Source of the DNA: Rhodovulum steppense
GTDB taxonomy: Bacteria > Pseudomonadota > Alphaproteobacteria > Rhodobacterales > Rhodobacteraceae
DNA length: 64,000 nt
NCBI RefSeq assembly: GCF_004339675.1
Contig: NZ_SLVM01000009.1
Location: forward strand, 62,001 to 126,000
Direction of reading: 5' to 3'
A program made the position numbers and the translations under genes. The notes under the pieces are model-generated. The model saw only the letters and a list, made by a program, of their open reading frames with translations. It was not told the DNA's origin and ran no database searches. Within the stretch, counting starts at the first letter, position 1. Every line of letters begins with the position of its first letter. Shown here one piece after another: positions 25,879 to 34,467 of this stretch.

Positions 25879-26943
25879 TCAGATCCGTCCAGCCAGCAGC
25901 GGCAGGGTCATTTCGCCGGCATAGTCGCGCGCCTGGGCCAGGTAGGCGTCATAGCTTTCGCGCACCTTCGCGACATCGGCATGCGCCGCGGTCAGGTCGT
26001 CCTGAACCTCGGTCCAGGCGTTCCGCAGCGCGGCGATCACGTCTTCGGGGAAGGGCAGGAACTGCACGCCCTGCGCCTTGAGATCGGCCATGGCCCTGGC
26101 GTTGTAATAGTCGAACTGCGCCTGAACTTCGAGCGCTGCGGCATAAGCTGCCGTCTCGCAGATCGCCTGAAGGTCGGGGGACAGCTCGGCCCAGGCATCG
26201 GCGTTGAACACGATGGCCAGCCCCGCGCCCGGCTCGTTGAAGGCGGGCACGTAGCACAGGTTGGTCAGCTTTTGCAGACCGAAGGCCTGATCCAGCATCG
26301 GCCCGACCCATTCGGCGGCGTCGATTGCGCCCGATTGCAGCGCCTGGAAGATCTCGGGCGGGGGCATCAGCACCGCGTTCACGCCAAGCTTGCGATAGAT
26401 CTCGCCGCCCAGCCCCGCAATGCGCATGTTCATGCCGCGCAGGCTGTCGACGCTTTCGACGGGGCGCTTGAACCAGCCGCCGGACTGGGTGTTGGAATTG
26501 CCCGAATAGAAGGGCTTGAGATTGCGCTGGGCATAGATCTCGTCCCAGATCGCCTGCCCATCGCCCCAGCGCAGCCAGGCGAAATGCTCGGCCGAGGTCA
26601 TCCCGAAGGGAACGCCGGTGAACCAGTGGATCGCCGGGTTCTTGCCCGCGGCATAATAGGTCGGGCCATGGCCCACCGGCGCGTTGCCCGCCTGAACTGC
26701 ATCCTCGACCGCGAAGGCGGGCACCAGTTCGCCCGCGCCATGCACGGTGAAGGTGAGTCGGCCGTCCGACATCGCGGCGACCTTTTCGGCGAAGGTCACG
26801 ACATTGGTGCCGACGGCGGGGGCGTTCTTGGGAAAGGCGGTGGGCAGGTTCCAGGTGATCTTGCCCTGCGCAACGGCCGGGGCGGCCAGCGTGCCAGCGG
26901 CGGCGACACCGGCGCCAGTGGTCAGGAAGGTTCTGCGGTCCAT
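25879..26943 (-). CDS. TRAP transporter substrate-binding protein, TakP-like (2-oxo-acid type)
   Basis: 354 residues; start at ATG 26943 with AGAGG 6 bases upstream. MDRRTFLTTGAG is a twin-arginine (Tat) signal followed by cleavage near AVAQ. The mature protein opens KITWNLPTAFPKN and has GGWFKRP, MNMRIAGLGGEIYRKLG (with the conserved substrate Arg) and the DAAEWVGP motif of the TakP group, which bind 2-oxo acids with a cation in Rhodobacter. Last gene of the dctQ-dctM-dctP operon. The exact ligand is uncertain. Confidence 0.9.
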   Translation of the reverse strand: MDRRTFLTTGAGVAAAGTLAAPAVAQGKITWNLPTAFPKNAPAVGTNVVTFAEKVAAMSDGRLTFTVHGAGELVPAFAVEDAVQAGNAPVGHGPTYYAAGKNPAIHWFTGVPFGMTSAEHFAWLRWGDGQAIWDEIYAQRNLKPFYSGNSNTQSGGWFKRPVESVDSLRGMNMRIAGLGGEIYRKLGVNAVLMPPPEIFQALQSGAIDAAEWVGPMLDQAFGLQKLTNLCYVPAFNEPGAGLAIVFNADAWAELSPDLQAICETAAYAAALEVQAQFDYYNARAMADLKAQGVQFLPFPEDVIAALRNAWTEVQDDLTAAHADVAKVRESYDAYLAQARDYAGEMTLPLLAGRI

Positions 26944-26960
26944 GTCGGTCCTCTCGGGTC

Positions 26961-28505
26961 TCAGCGGAAAATCTGGTGCGGCAGCCATGTGGCAAGCCCG
27001 GGCCAGGCTATCAGAACCGCAAGGGCCGCAAGCTGCAACATGACAAAGGGGACAACGCCCCGATAGGTGTCGATCGTGGTGATGTCGCGCGGCGCGACCG
27101 AGCGGAAATAGAACAGGGCAAACCCGAAGGGCGGGGTCAGGAACGAGGTTTGCAGGTTCATCGCGATCAGGATGGCGAACCAGATCGGCGAGATGTCGGT
27201 GCCCAGGATCGGCGGCCCCAGCAGGGGAACCACGATATAGATGATCTCGACCGCTTCCAGCAGGAACCCCAGAAGGAAGATCAGCACCATCACCAGCGCG
27301 ATCGCGCCATAGGTGCCGCCGGGCAGGGCCGCCATCATCTCGGCCACCATCCGGTCGCCGCCGAAGCCGCGGAACACCAGCGCCAGAAGCGAGGCCGCGA
27401 CCACGATGCCGAAGACCATGCCCGAGATGCGGATCGTCTCGGTCATCGCGCCTTGCAGAAGCCCCGCCGCCCAGAGCCGCAGCGCGCCCCAGAGCGTGCC
27501 CAGCCCGATCACCAGCGCGGCTGCCAATGCGGCCAGCGCCGCGGGGCTGCCCGCTGCTGCGCGGCCCATGCCGCCCATGCCGATGCCCACCAGCGCCAGC
27601 GCCGCGAACCCGGCCCCAGCGATCAGCCAGCGGCCCGCGCGCCGCGGTTCGGCGGCATGGGCGGCCAGCAGCAGCGCACCGACCGCGCCCAGCCCCGCGG
27701 CTTCGGTCGTGGTGGCGACACCCGCAAGAATCGAGCCCAGCACCGCAAGGATCAGCAGGACCGGCGGCAGGAAGGTGAACAGCACCTCGGCCGCGGGCAC
27801 GGGATCGCGCGGGGCGGGGGGTGCGGTCAGCGGCGCGGGTTTCAGCCGCAGTGCAACGTAAAGCGCGTAAAACGCCACCAGCATCAACCCGGGGATCAGC
27901 GCGCCCGCGAATAGATCGCCGACCGAGACGGCATCAGGGGCGAAATTGCCCGCCCGTTGCTGCGCCTCTAGATAAACATTGCCGATCTGGTCGCCCAGCA
28001 GCACCAGCACGATAGAGGGCGGGATTACCTGGCCCAGGGTTCCGGCGGCGCAGATCAGCCCCGCCGCAAGCCGCTTGTCCACGCCCGCCGCGCGCATCGC
28101 GGGCAGGCCGATCAGCACCAGCATCACCACGGTCGCCCCGATGATGCCGGTGGACGCCGCGATCAGCGCCGAAAAGGCCAGCACGCTGAGCGCCATGCCG
28201 CGCGACGATCCGCCGGTCAGCCGCGCCAGAACGCCCAGCATCCGCTCGGCCAGACGCGCGCGTTCCAGCAGCACGCCCATCAGGATGAACAGGGGCACTG
28301 CCATCAACAGCCGGTTCGACATCACCCCCCAGACCCGCGCGGGATAGAAGTTCAGGAAGGAAAGGTCGAACACCCCGAACGCCGCAGCGATCAGCGCCGT
28401 GACCAGCGGCACGCCCGCGATTGCCAGCATCGCCGGGATGCCGCTCAGGATACCCGCGAAAAGCCCAAGGCCCATCGCCAGCAGGAAGCCCTCGGCCCCG
28501 GTCAT
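26961..28505 (-). CDS. dctM: TRAP transporter large permease, DctM family
   Basis: 514 residues; the ATG overlaps the dctQ stop (ATGA). At least twelve hydrophobic segments, with MAVPLFILMGVLLERARLAERML, STGIIGATVVMLVLIGLP and the hallmark NLQTSFLTPPFGFALFYF near the C-terminus. It is longer than the typical DctM (about 430) because of an extra Ala/Gly-rich membrane insertion of about 80 residues in the middle (near residues 270-350), as in the large TRAP permeases associated with TakP-type binding proteins. Sodium-coupled import of the ligand. Confidence 0.9.
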   Translation of the reverse strand: MTGAEGFLLAMGLGLFAGILSGIPAMLAIAGVPLVTALIAAAFGVFDLSFLNFYPARVWGVMSNRLLMAVPLFILMGVLLERARLAERMLGVLARLTGGSSRGMALSVLAFSALIAASTGIIGATVVMLVLIGLPAMRAAGVDKRLAAGLICAAGTLGQVIPPSIVLVLLGDQIGNVYLEAQQRAGNFAPDAVSVGDLFAGALIPGLMLVAFYALYVALRLKPAPLTAPPAPRDPVPAAEVLFTFLPPVLLILAVLGSILAGVATTTEAAGLGAVGALLLAAHAAEPRRAGRWLIAGAGFAALALVGIGMGGMGRAAAGSPAALAALAAALVIGLGTLWGALRLWAAGLLQGAMTETIRISGMVFGIVVAASLLALVFRGFGGDRMVAEMMAALPGGTYGAIALVMVLIFLLGFLLEAVEIIYIVVPLLGPPILGTDISPIWFAILIAMNLQTSFLTPPFGFALFYFRSVAPRDITTIDTYRGVVPFVMLQLAALAVLIAWPGLATWLPHQIFR

Positions 28506-29008
28506 TCGCTGACCCTCGGGGTCAGGAGCTGCGCGATGCCTTGCAGGATCATCATCGCCGCGGCGACCGGCAGCGCGGTCTTGACGAGGTAAAGCCCCGG
28601 CATGCCGCCGGTCTCGACCGAGCCTTCGCGGATCGACCAGGAATAGCCAAGCTCCGGCCAATAGGCGCGGATCATCAGGCCGAAGACGGGGATCAGGAAC
28701 AGAACCAGCGCAATGGCATCGGCCGCGCGCAGATAGGCCGTGGGCAGGCGTTCCGAGATCGCCTCGACCCGGACATGCCCGTTGCGCGCGAGCGTCACCG
28801 GCAACGAGAACGCCACCAGCACCGCAAAGGCGTAACCCGCGGCATCCTGCAACTGGATGAAGCCCAGGCCGAAGCCGTAGCGCAGCACCACGATGGCCAG
28901 CACCGCGCCGGTCAGGAACAGACCCGCGCTGATGCACAGGGCCAGCGCGGCGCGGTCAAGCCAGCGGCAGAACGCCAGATAAGCGGAAAGGGGGCGGGAC
29001 AGTGTCAT
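28502..29008 (-). CDS. dctQ: TRAP transporter small permease, DctQ family
   Basis: 168 residues with four transmembrane helices. The start ATG at 29008 gives MTLSRPLSAYLAFCRWLD; the open frame continues upstream but without coding character. RNGHVRVEAISERLP between helices 2 and 3 is the conserved DctQ loop. First gene of the TRAP operon and translationally coupled to dctM. Confidence 0.87.
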   Translation of the reverse strand: MTLSRPLSAYLAFCRWLDRAALALCISAGLFLTGAVLAIVVLRYGFGLGFIQLQDAAGYAFAVLVAFSLPVTLARNGHVRVEAISERLPTAYLRAADAIALVLFLIPVFGLMIRAYWPELGYSWSIREGSVETGGMPGLYLVKTALPVAAAMMILQGIAQLLTPRVSE

Positions 29009-29120
29009 CGGGCGGGCCTTGCCACAGCCTTGCGAAAAGGGCAATCGCGGCATGCGGCGAATGCCTCTGGCCCGTGGCGCCGGACGCGTTATGCTGCATC
29101 GCAGCAAGAAAGGGATCGCA

Positions 29121-30737
29121 ATGGCGGATCGGATCGTCGTTCTGGGGGGCGGCTTCGGCGGCATGTATGCGGCGCGGGCGCTGCGAAAGCGGCTGGGCAA
29201 GTCGGTGCGGGTCGAACTGATCAATGCCGACAACTATTTCGTCTTCCAGCCGCTTCTGCCCGAGGTCGGCGCGGGCTCGATCACGCCGGGCCATGCGGTT
29301 TCGCCGCTGCGGTTTCTGCTCAGGGGCGTGTTCGTGCGCAAGGCGCAGATCGACAGCGTGGATTTCGAACGCCGCATCGTCACCGTGTTCCAGGGCATCC
29401 AGCGCCGCCCGACCGAGCTGCGCTATGACCATCTCGTGATCGCGCTGGGGCAGGGGGTGGATCTGTCGCGCACCCCGGGGCTTGAGGAACATGCGCTCAA
29501 GATGAAGACGCTGGAGGATGCGCGACGCCTGCGCGAGCATGTGATCGAACAGCTTGAACATGCCCAGGTCAGCCAGGTGCCCGAAACCAAGCGCGGCGCG
29601 CTGACCTTCACCGTGATCGGCGGCGGCTTCTCTGGCGTCGAGACGGTGGGCGAGATGAAGGAACTGATCGACCGCTCGCTGAAATTCTATCCGCGCATCG
29701 ACCCGTCGGAGGTGCGGGTGCAACTGGTCGAATTCGCCCCCCGCATCCTGAACGAGATGCCCGAGCGGCTGGCGCGCTATGCCGCCGATCACCTGACCCG
29801 CCACGGGGTCGAACTGAAGCTTAACACCGGCGTCGCCTCGGCCACGGGCACCCAGCTTGTCACCACCACCGGCGAAGTGATCGACACCCGCACCATCGTC
29901 GCCACCATCGGTAATGCGCCCCTGCCGGTTGTCGCGCGCATGGGCCTGCCCAGCCAGCACGGCCGGATCGCGGTGGACCGCGCGCTGCGCGTCAGGGGCC
30001 ATCAGAATGTCTGGGCGCTGGGCGATTGCGCGCTGATCCCTCTGAAGGAGGGTGCCGAGGCCCGCGGCGATTTCGCGCCGCCCACCGCGCAGTTCGCCGT
30101 GCGCGAGGCCAAGCGCATCGCCCGGAACATCGCCGCCGCCGTCAGGGGCAAGCCGGTGCAGCCCTTTGCCTATCGCTCGCGCGGGTCGCTTGCCTCGCTC
30201 GGCGCGCATCGGGGTGTGGCCGAGGTCTTTGGGCTGCAACTGACCGGCTTTCCGGCCTGGGTGCTCTGGCGGTCCTATTACCTGGCGCTGCTGCCGGGGA
30301 TGGGTACGCGGATCAAGGTGATGGTGAACTGGACGCTGGACATGCTGGGCGCGCGCAGCGTCGTGCAGTTGCGCGCGCTGCCCCGCCCGCCGATGCGCTA
30401 TGCGCATTTCCGCGAGGGCGATATCGTCTACGAGGCCGGGCACCGGTCTGACGGGTTCTATTCGGTGATCTCGGGCGCGGTCGAGATGGAGCGCAAGGAT
30501 CCCGTCACCGGCGAGACGCATCTGCGCCGAATCGGCCCCGGCGGGCATTTCGGCGAGCGGCTGATCCTGGGCGCGACGCGGCGCAAGACCACCGTGCGCG
30601 CGGTCGAGGACACAAGGGTTCTGGTGCTGAACCGCGAGGAATTCCTGATGCTGGCCGAGGGTTTTCCCGCCTTCCGCGAATATTTCCGCCCCTATATGGA
30701 GGCCCGCGGCGCCGAATGGCCGCCCAAGGCGGGCTGA
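29121..30737 (+). CDS. ndh: Type II NADH dehydrogenase fused to a cyclic-nucleotide-binding domain
   Basis: 538 residues from ATG 29121 (AAAGGG 8 bases upstream). Residues 1-400 are an NDH-2-type flavoprotein: FAD loop VVLGGGFGGMYAARAL, NAD loop TVIGGGFSGVE and the FAD contact WALGDCALIP, followed by the AQFAVREAKRIARNI helix. It oxidises NADH and reduces quinone without pumping protons. From about residue 410 (FREGDIVYEAGHRSDGFYSV) to 515 there is a Crp-like cNMP-binding domain with a phosphate-binding cassette (FGERLILGATRRKTTVRA). Ordinary NDH-2 proteins stop near residue 430 and lack this module, so ligand- or lipid-controlled activity is suggested. Divergent from dctQ; a separate transcription unit. 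Confidence 0.88.
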   Translation: MADRIVVLGGGFGGMYAARALRKRLGKSVRVELINADNYFVFQPLLPEVGAGSITPGHAVSPLRFLLRGVFVRKAQIDSVDFERRIVTVFQGIQRRPTELRYDHLVIALGQGVDLSRTPGLEEHALKMKTLEDARRLREHVIEQLEHAQVSQVPETKRGALTFTVIGGGFSGVETVGEMKELIDRSLKFYPRIDPSEVRVQLVEFAPRILNEMPERLARYAADHLTRHGVELKLNTGVASATGTQLVTTTGEVIDTRTIVATIGNAPLPVVARMGLPSQHGRIAVDRALRVRGHQNVWALGDCALIPLKEGAEARGDFAPPTAQFAVREAKRIARNIAAAVRGKPVQPFAYRSRGSLASLGAHRGVAEVFGLQLTGFPAWVLWRSYYLALLPGMGTRIKVMVNWTLDMLGARSVVQLRALPRPPMRYAHFREGDIVYEAGHRSDGFYSVISGAVEMERKDPVTGETHLRRIGPGGHFGERLILGATRRKTTVRAVEDTRVLVLNREEFLMLAEGFPAFREYFRPYMEARGAEWPPKAG

Positions 30738-30741
30738 GGTC

Positions 30742-31380
30742 TCAGAGCGCGGCGATCAGCCGGGCCGCGCTTTCCACGCCGTCGATCACCGGCACCGGAA
30801 GGCTTGCGCGCAGATGCCCGGTCAGCCGCGCCATGCCCGCGCAGCCCAGAACGACGGCGTCGATGCCATCCTCGGCCGCCGCGCGCGCGGCCTCGTCGGC
30901 GATGCGGGCAAAGGCGGCGTCGGGGTCATGTTCCAGGTCCAGCACCGGCACCTCGCTGGCGCGCACCCGGCCCAGATGCCCGCCAAGCCCCGAGCCGTGG
31001 ATATTCGCCTCGATGATCGGGACCGAGACCGACAGCGTGGTGACGACCGAAAACCGCCAGCCGCGCAGCGCCGCGATGTGATAGGCCGCCTGCCCGATGC
31101 CGATGACCGGACAGCGCGCCAGCCGCCGCGCCTCGTCCAGACCGGTATCGTCGAAACAGGCGATCGCCACGCCCGCAGCACCCGCCCGATCCGCCTTTGC
31201 GACCAGGTCCAGCAGCGGCGGCACCGCGGCCGCGCCATCCTCGGGGCCCTGGATCGCGGCGGGTCCAAGGGTCGAGGTCCAGCCCTCGAACAGGGCGCCG
31301 GGTTGGGCGGCGCGGGCCATGGCCAGCACCTGGTCCGTCATCGCGGCGGTGGAATTGGGGTTGATGAAGACATAGGTCAT
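30742..31380 (-). CDS. Asp/Glu/hydantoin racemase family protein (possible allantoin racemase)
   Basis: 212 residues starting MTYVFINPNST, the family opening. The two catalytic cysteines are Cys75 (IACFDDTG) and Cys180 (VLGCAGM), as in hydantoin and allantoin racemases (HpxA has Cys79 and Cys184). It starts 4 bases after the last ABC permease gene and is thus the final gene of the importer operon. With a urate-to-allantoin pathway 6 kb away, racemisation of allantoin or another imported hydantoin is the most attractive role, but aspartate or glutamate racemase activity is not excluded. Confidence 0.78.
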   Translation of the reverse strand: MTYVFINPNSTAAMTDQVLAMARAAQPGALFEGWTSTLGPAAIQGPEDGAAAVPPLLDLVAKADRAGAAGVAIACFDDTGLDEARRLARCPVIGIGQAAYHIAALRGWRFSVVTTLSVSVPIIEANIHGSGLGGHLGRVRASEVPVLDLEHDPDAAFARIADEAARAAAEDGIDAVVLGCAGMARLTGHLRASLPVPVIDGVESAARLIAAL

Positions 31381-31384
31381 CGGC

Positions 31385-32227
31385 CTAGACCATCCCCTTG
31401 CCCGCATCCGACCCGGCCCGCGCACGGCGGCGGTTCAGCGCCCAGACGGTCGCCAGAAAGACGCCGATGACAAGGAAGGAAAAGACGGTGGTCAGCGTTC
31501 CCAGCGCAAAGATCACCGGCGTCGTGACATTGGTGGTCATGCCGTAGATCTCCAGCGGCAGGGTGTTGCGGCTGCCCGCGGTCAGCAGCGTGCGGGCAAA
31601 CTCGTCATAGGACAGCGTGAAGCCGAACAGCGCCACCCCGATCAGCGAGGGCGCGATGATCGGCAGCACGACATGGGCGATGGTCTGCCAGGGGCTGGCG
31701 CCCAGATCGCGGGCGGCTTCCTCGTAGGATTTGTCGAAGCGGTTGAAGACCGCGAACATTATCAGCAGGCCGAAGGGCAGCGTCCAGGTCAGTTGCGACC
31801 CGAAGCCGCTGGTCGACCAGTGAACGTCAAGCCCGGTCTGGTTGAAGATCAGCCCCACCCCCAGCGAGATCAGGATCGAGGGGATCACCAGCGCCGTGAC
31901 GACAAGGTAGAACAGCACGCCCGAGCCTGCGAACCGCTTGCGAAAGGCCAGCCCGCCCATGACCGAGACGACCACGGTCGTCACCATCACCATCAGCCCC
32001 AGCGCGAATGACCGCCGGAAGCTGCCCCAGATATCGCCCACCGCCTGTTGCTGGAACAGGTCGTGGAACCAGTGCAGCGACACGCCCCGCATCGGGAAGG
32101 TCAGCCCGCCCGTGGGCCCCTGAAAGGACAGGATCGCGATGGTCAGGGTGGGGCCGTAAAGGAACAGCAGGAACAGCCCGAAAAAGGCAGCCAGCGGATA
32201 GAAGGAACGGGGGCGGCGGCGGTCCAT
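31385..32227 (-). CDS. ABC importer permease, PotC-like
   Basis: 280 residues, six transmembrane segments. The EAA loop reads YEEAARDLGASPWQTIAHVVLPII, which contacts the ATPase. Start ATG 32227, one base after the preceding permease's stop. Member of the spermidine/putrescine-type (binding-protein-dependent family 1) importers. Confidence 0.9.
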   Translation of the reverse strand: MDRRRPRSFYPLAAFFGLFLLFLYGPTLTIAILSFQGPTGGLTFPMRGVSLHWFHDLFQQQAVGDIWGSFRRSFALGLMVMVTTVVVSVMGGLAFRKRFAGSGVLFYLVVTALVIPSILISLGVGLIFNQTGLDVHWSTSGFGSQLTWTLPFGLLIMFAVFNRFDKSYEEAARDLGASPWQTIAHVVLPIIAPSLIGVALFGFTLSYDEFARTLLTAGSRNTLPLEIYGMTTNVTTPVIFALGTLTTVFSFLVIGVFLATVWALNRRRARAGSDAGKGMV

Positions 32228-32228
32228 G

Positions 32229-33098
32229 TCACAGCTCCTTGCGGATATCGACAAAGCGCAGCAGCGTGCCGATCACCATCAGCACCGTGACCAGCAGGAT
32301 CACCGCCGTCGCCGCGGCCGAAGGGTATTGCAAAAGCGCGATGTCGTTCGAGATCAGCCGCCCGACATTGGCCGACTGGCTGCCCGACATGAAGCGCACG
32401 GTGATGAAATCGCCCATGACCAGCGTGACGACGAAGATCGAGCCGATCATGATGCCGGGCTTGCAGAGCGGGATGATGACATTGGTCAGGATCTGGAACC
32501 CGCTCGCGCCCGCGTCATTGGCGGCCTCGATCAGGCTGCGGTCGATGCGCATCATGGTGTTGAAGATCGGCACCACCATGAACAGCGTGTAAAGGTGGAC
32601 AAAGGCCAGGATCACCGAGAAATCCGAGAACAGCAGCCATTCCAGCGGCTCGTCGATCACCCCCCAGGAGATCAGCGTGGAATTGGCCAGCCCGTTGCGC
32701 CCCAGGAACGGAATCCAGGAAATCATGCGGATGATGTTCGAGGTCCAGAACGGGATCGTGCATAGCAGGAACAGCGCGATCTGCCAGGTCTGGCTGCGGA
32801 CATGGAAGGCCAGGAAATAGGCGACCGCAAAGCCGATCCCCAGCGTCAGCGCCCAGGTGACAAGCGCGTATTTGAACGTGTTCAGAAAGACCTGCAAGGT
32901 GACGGGCGAGGTCAGCAGGAAATGGTAATTGTCGAACTCGAAGGCCGGGTAGATCGAAAACTCTGTCGCGCCCCAGAAGCTGACGACCACGATCATCAGG
33001 ATCGGCAGCACCAGAAAGAACGCCAGCACCGCCGCCAGCGGCGAGGCCAAGAGCCAGCCCGTCAGATGTCGGTTCCTGAAAAGTGCGGCCATCGGCAT
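32229..33098 (-). CDS. ABC importer permease, PotB-like
   Basis: 289 residues with six transmembrane segments; the EAA loop is LIEAANDAGASGFQILTNVI. ACAGGAC lies 2-3 bases before ATG 33098. The WTSNIIRMISWIPFLGRNG segment is typical of PotB/HisM-like polyamine permeases. Partner of the PotC-like subunit. Confidence 0.9.
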   Translation of the reverse strand: MPMAALFRNRHLTGWLLASPLAAVLAFFLVLPILMIVVVSFWGATEFSIYPAFEFDNYHFLLTSPVTLQVFLNTFKYALVTWALTLGIGFAVAYFLAFHVRSQTWQIALFLLCTIPFWTSNIIRMISWIPFLGRNGLANSTLISWGVIDEPLEWLLFSDFSVILAFVHLYTLFMVVPIFNTMMRIDRSLIEAANDAGASGFQILTNVIIPLCKPGIMIGSIFVVTLVMGDFITVRFMSGSQSANVGRLISNDIALLQYPSAAATAVILLVTVLMVIGTLLRFVDIRKEL

Positions 33099-33165
33099 GT
33101 CCTGTCGCGAAGGGCAAGGACCGGCGCGCGCAAGGGTCGGGCGCGCGCCGGGAGGGTTCAGGCCG

Positions 33166-34440
33166 TCAGGCGGCGATGAACTCGTTCCACTTGCGGACCA
33201 TGTACTGGTTTTCGTCCATCACCGCGTTCCAGCAGGCAACCGCGCCCATCCGGTCGTAGAACGATCCGCCATCGCGCACGTCGCCCGCCTGCGCCATCGG
33301 TTGGCCCTGCGGGTTGGTGATGGTGTCGGTGGCGGGCTTGCCCTCGAACCAGTAGCCCCATTCGTTTTCGGACATGAAGTCCTTCGACGTTTCGGGCACC
33401 GCCGAGTAATAGCCCTGCCGCATCAGGAAGCCGCCGACCCAGCCCGAGAGATACCAGTTGATGTATTCATAGGCCGCATCCAGCGCGAGCCCCGACAGGT
33501 TCGCCGACAGCCCGATGCCGCCGCCCCAGGAACGGTAGCCCTCTTTCAGCGGCTGGTAGACGCAGGGGATGCCGCGCGACTTGACCGCCGTGATGGCGGG
33601 CGACCACATCGACTGGATCACCACCTCTCCGCTCGCCATCAGGTTCACGCTTTCGTCGAAGGTCTTCCAGAAGGCGCGGAACTGGCCGGCCTTCTTGGCC
33701 TCGGTAAAGATCGCCATGGTCTTGTCGATTTCTTCGCGGGTCATGTTGCCCTTGTCGCCATAGGCGATCTCGCCCATCGCCTCGCAGACCATGGCGGCGT
33801 CCATGATGCCGATCGAGCTGATGTCGAGGATCGACGCCTTGCCCTTGAATTCGGGGTTCAAGAGTTCCGTCCAGCTTTCGATGGGACGGCCGATCAGGTC
33901 GGGGCGGATGCCCAGCGTGTCGGCGTTGTAGATCGTCGGGATCAGCGTCATCCAGCCCGATTCCTCGGCCACGAAATCCTTGCCGCCGGGGCCGGAGGTG
34001 AAGCCCACGCTATGCGGCGCGGTGCCCTGCGCGATGGTGCTTTCCGGCGTCAGCTTGCCCGAGCGGAAGATGCCCACGATCTTGTCGTAGTTCTTGATCT
34101 TCGAAGTATCCATCGCCTGAAGGTTGCCGGTGGGCCAGACCTTCTTGCAGATCCAGTATTCGATATCGGCGATGTCGAAGGATTTCGGCTGGGTCGCGGC
34201 GCGCTGGGTCACGGCGTCGCTGTCCAGCGCGGTCATTTCCAGCGTGAAGCCCAGGTCTTCCTTGACCTTCTGCGCCACCTCGTTGAGGTTCGACACGCCC
34301 GTTCCGAACTGGCGCAGCGTGATGTCCTTGATGTTCTGCGCCCAGATCATCGGCGCGGGGAAGGCACTGGCCGCCACGCCCGCGGCGGCGCCCGTCAGCA
34401 GGGTCCGGCGGCTCAGGCCGGGTTTGGTCGCTTGGGTCAT
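33166..34440 (-). CDS. ABC importer periplasmic binding protein (PotD-like, Tat-exported)
   Basis: 424 residues from ATG 34440. The signal LSRRTLLTGAAAGV is a twin-arginine signal, with cleavage near IWAQ. The mature protein belongs to extracellular solute-binding family 1 (PotD/PotF-like): KDITLRQFGTGVSNLNEVA, an AYEYINWYLSGWVGGFLMRQGYY segment and NEWGYWFEGKPA. It is larger than PotD (about 350), as in many Rhodobacteraceae paralogues whose ligands are not polyamines. Context with a racemase suggests a nitrogen-rich ligand such as an ureide or hydantoin. Confidence 0.86.
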   Translation of the reverse strand: MTQATKPGLSRRTLLTGAAAGVAASAFPAPMIWAQNIKDITLRQFGTGVSNLNEVAQKVKEDLGFTLEMTALDSDAVTQRAATQPKSFDIADIEYWICKKVWPTGNLQAMDTSKIKNYDKIVGIFRSGKLTPESTIAQGTAPHSVGFTSGPGGKDFVAEESGWMTLIPTIYNADTLGIRPDLIGRPIESWTELLNPEFKGKASILDISSIGIMDAAMVCEAMGEIAYGDKGNMTREEIDKTMAIFTEAKKAGQFRAFWKTFDESVNLMASGEVVIQSMWSPAITAVKSRGIPCVYQPLKEGYRSWGGGIGLSANLSGLALDAAYEYINWYLSGWVGGFLMRQGYYSAVPETSKDFMSENEWGYWFEGKPATDTITNPQGQPMAQAGDVRDGGSFYDRMGAVACWNAVMDENQYMVRKWNEFIAA

Positions 34441-34467
34441 CTGTCTCTCCATGATGGACGTCTGGTG

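Noticed and set aside
30026-30451. Alternative plus-strand frame inside the NADH dehydrogenase gene
   Set aside because: Out-of-frame shadow without a ribosome-binding site.
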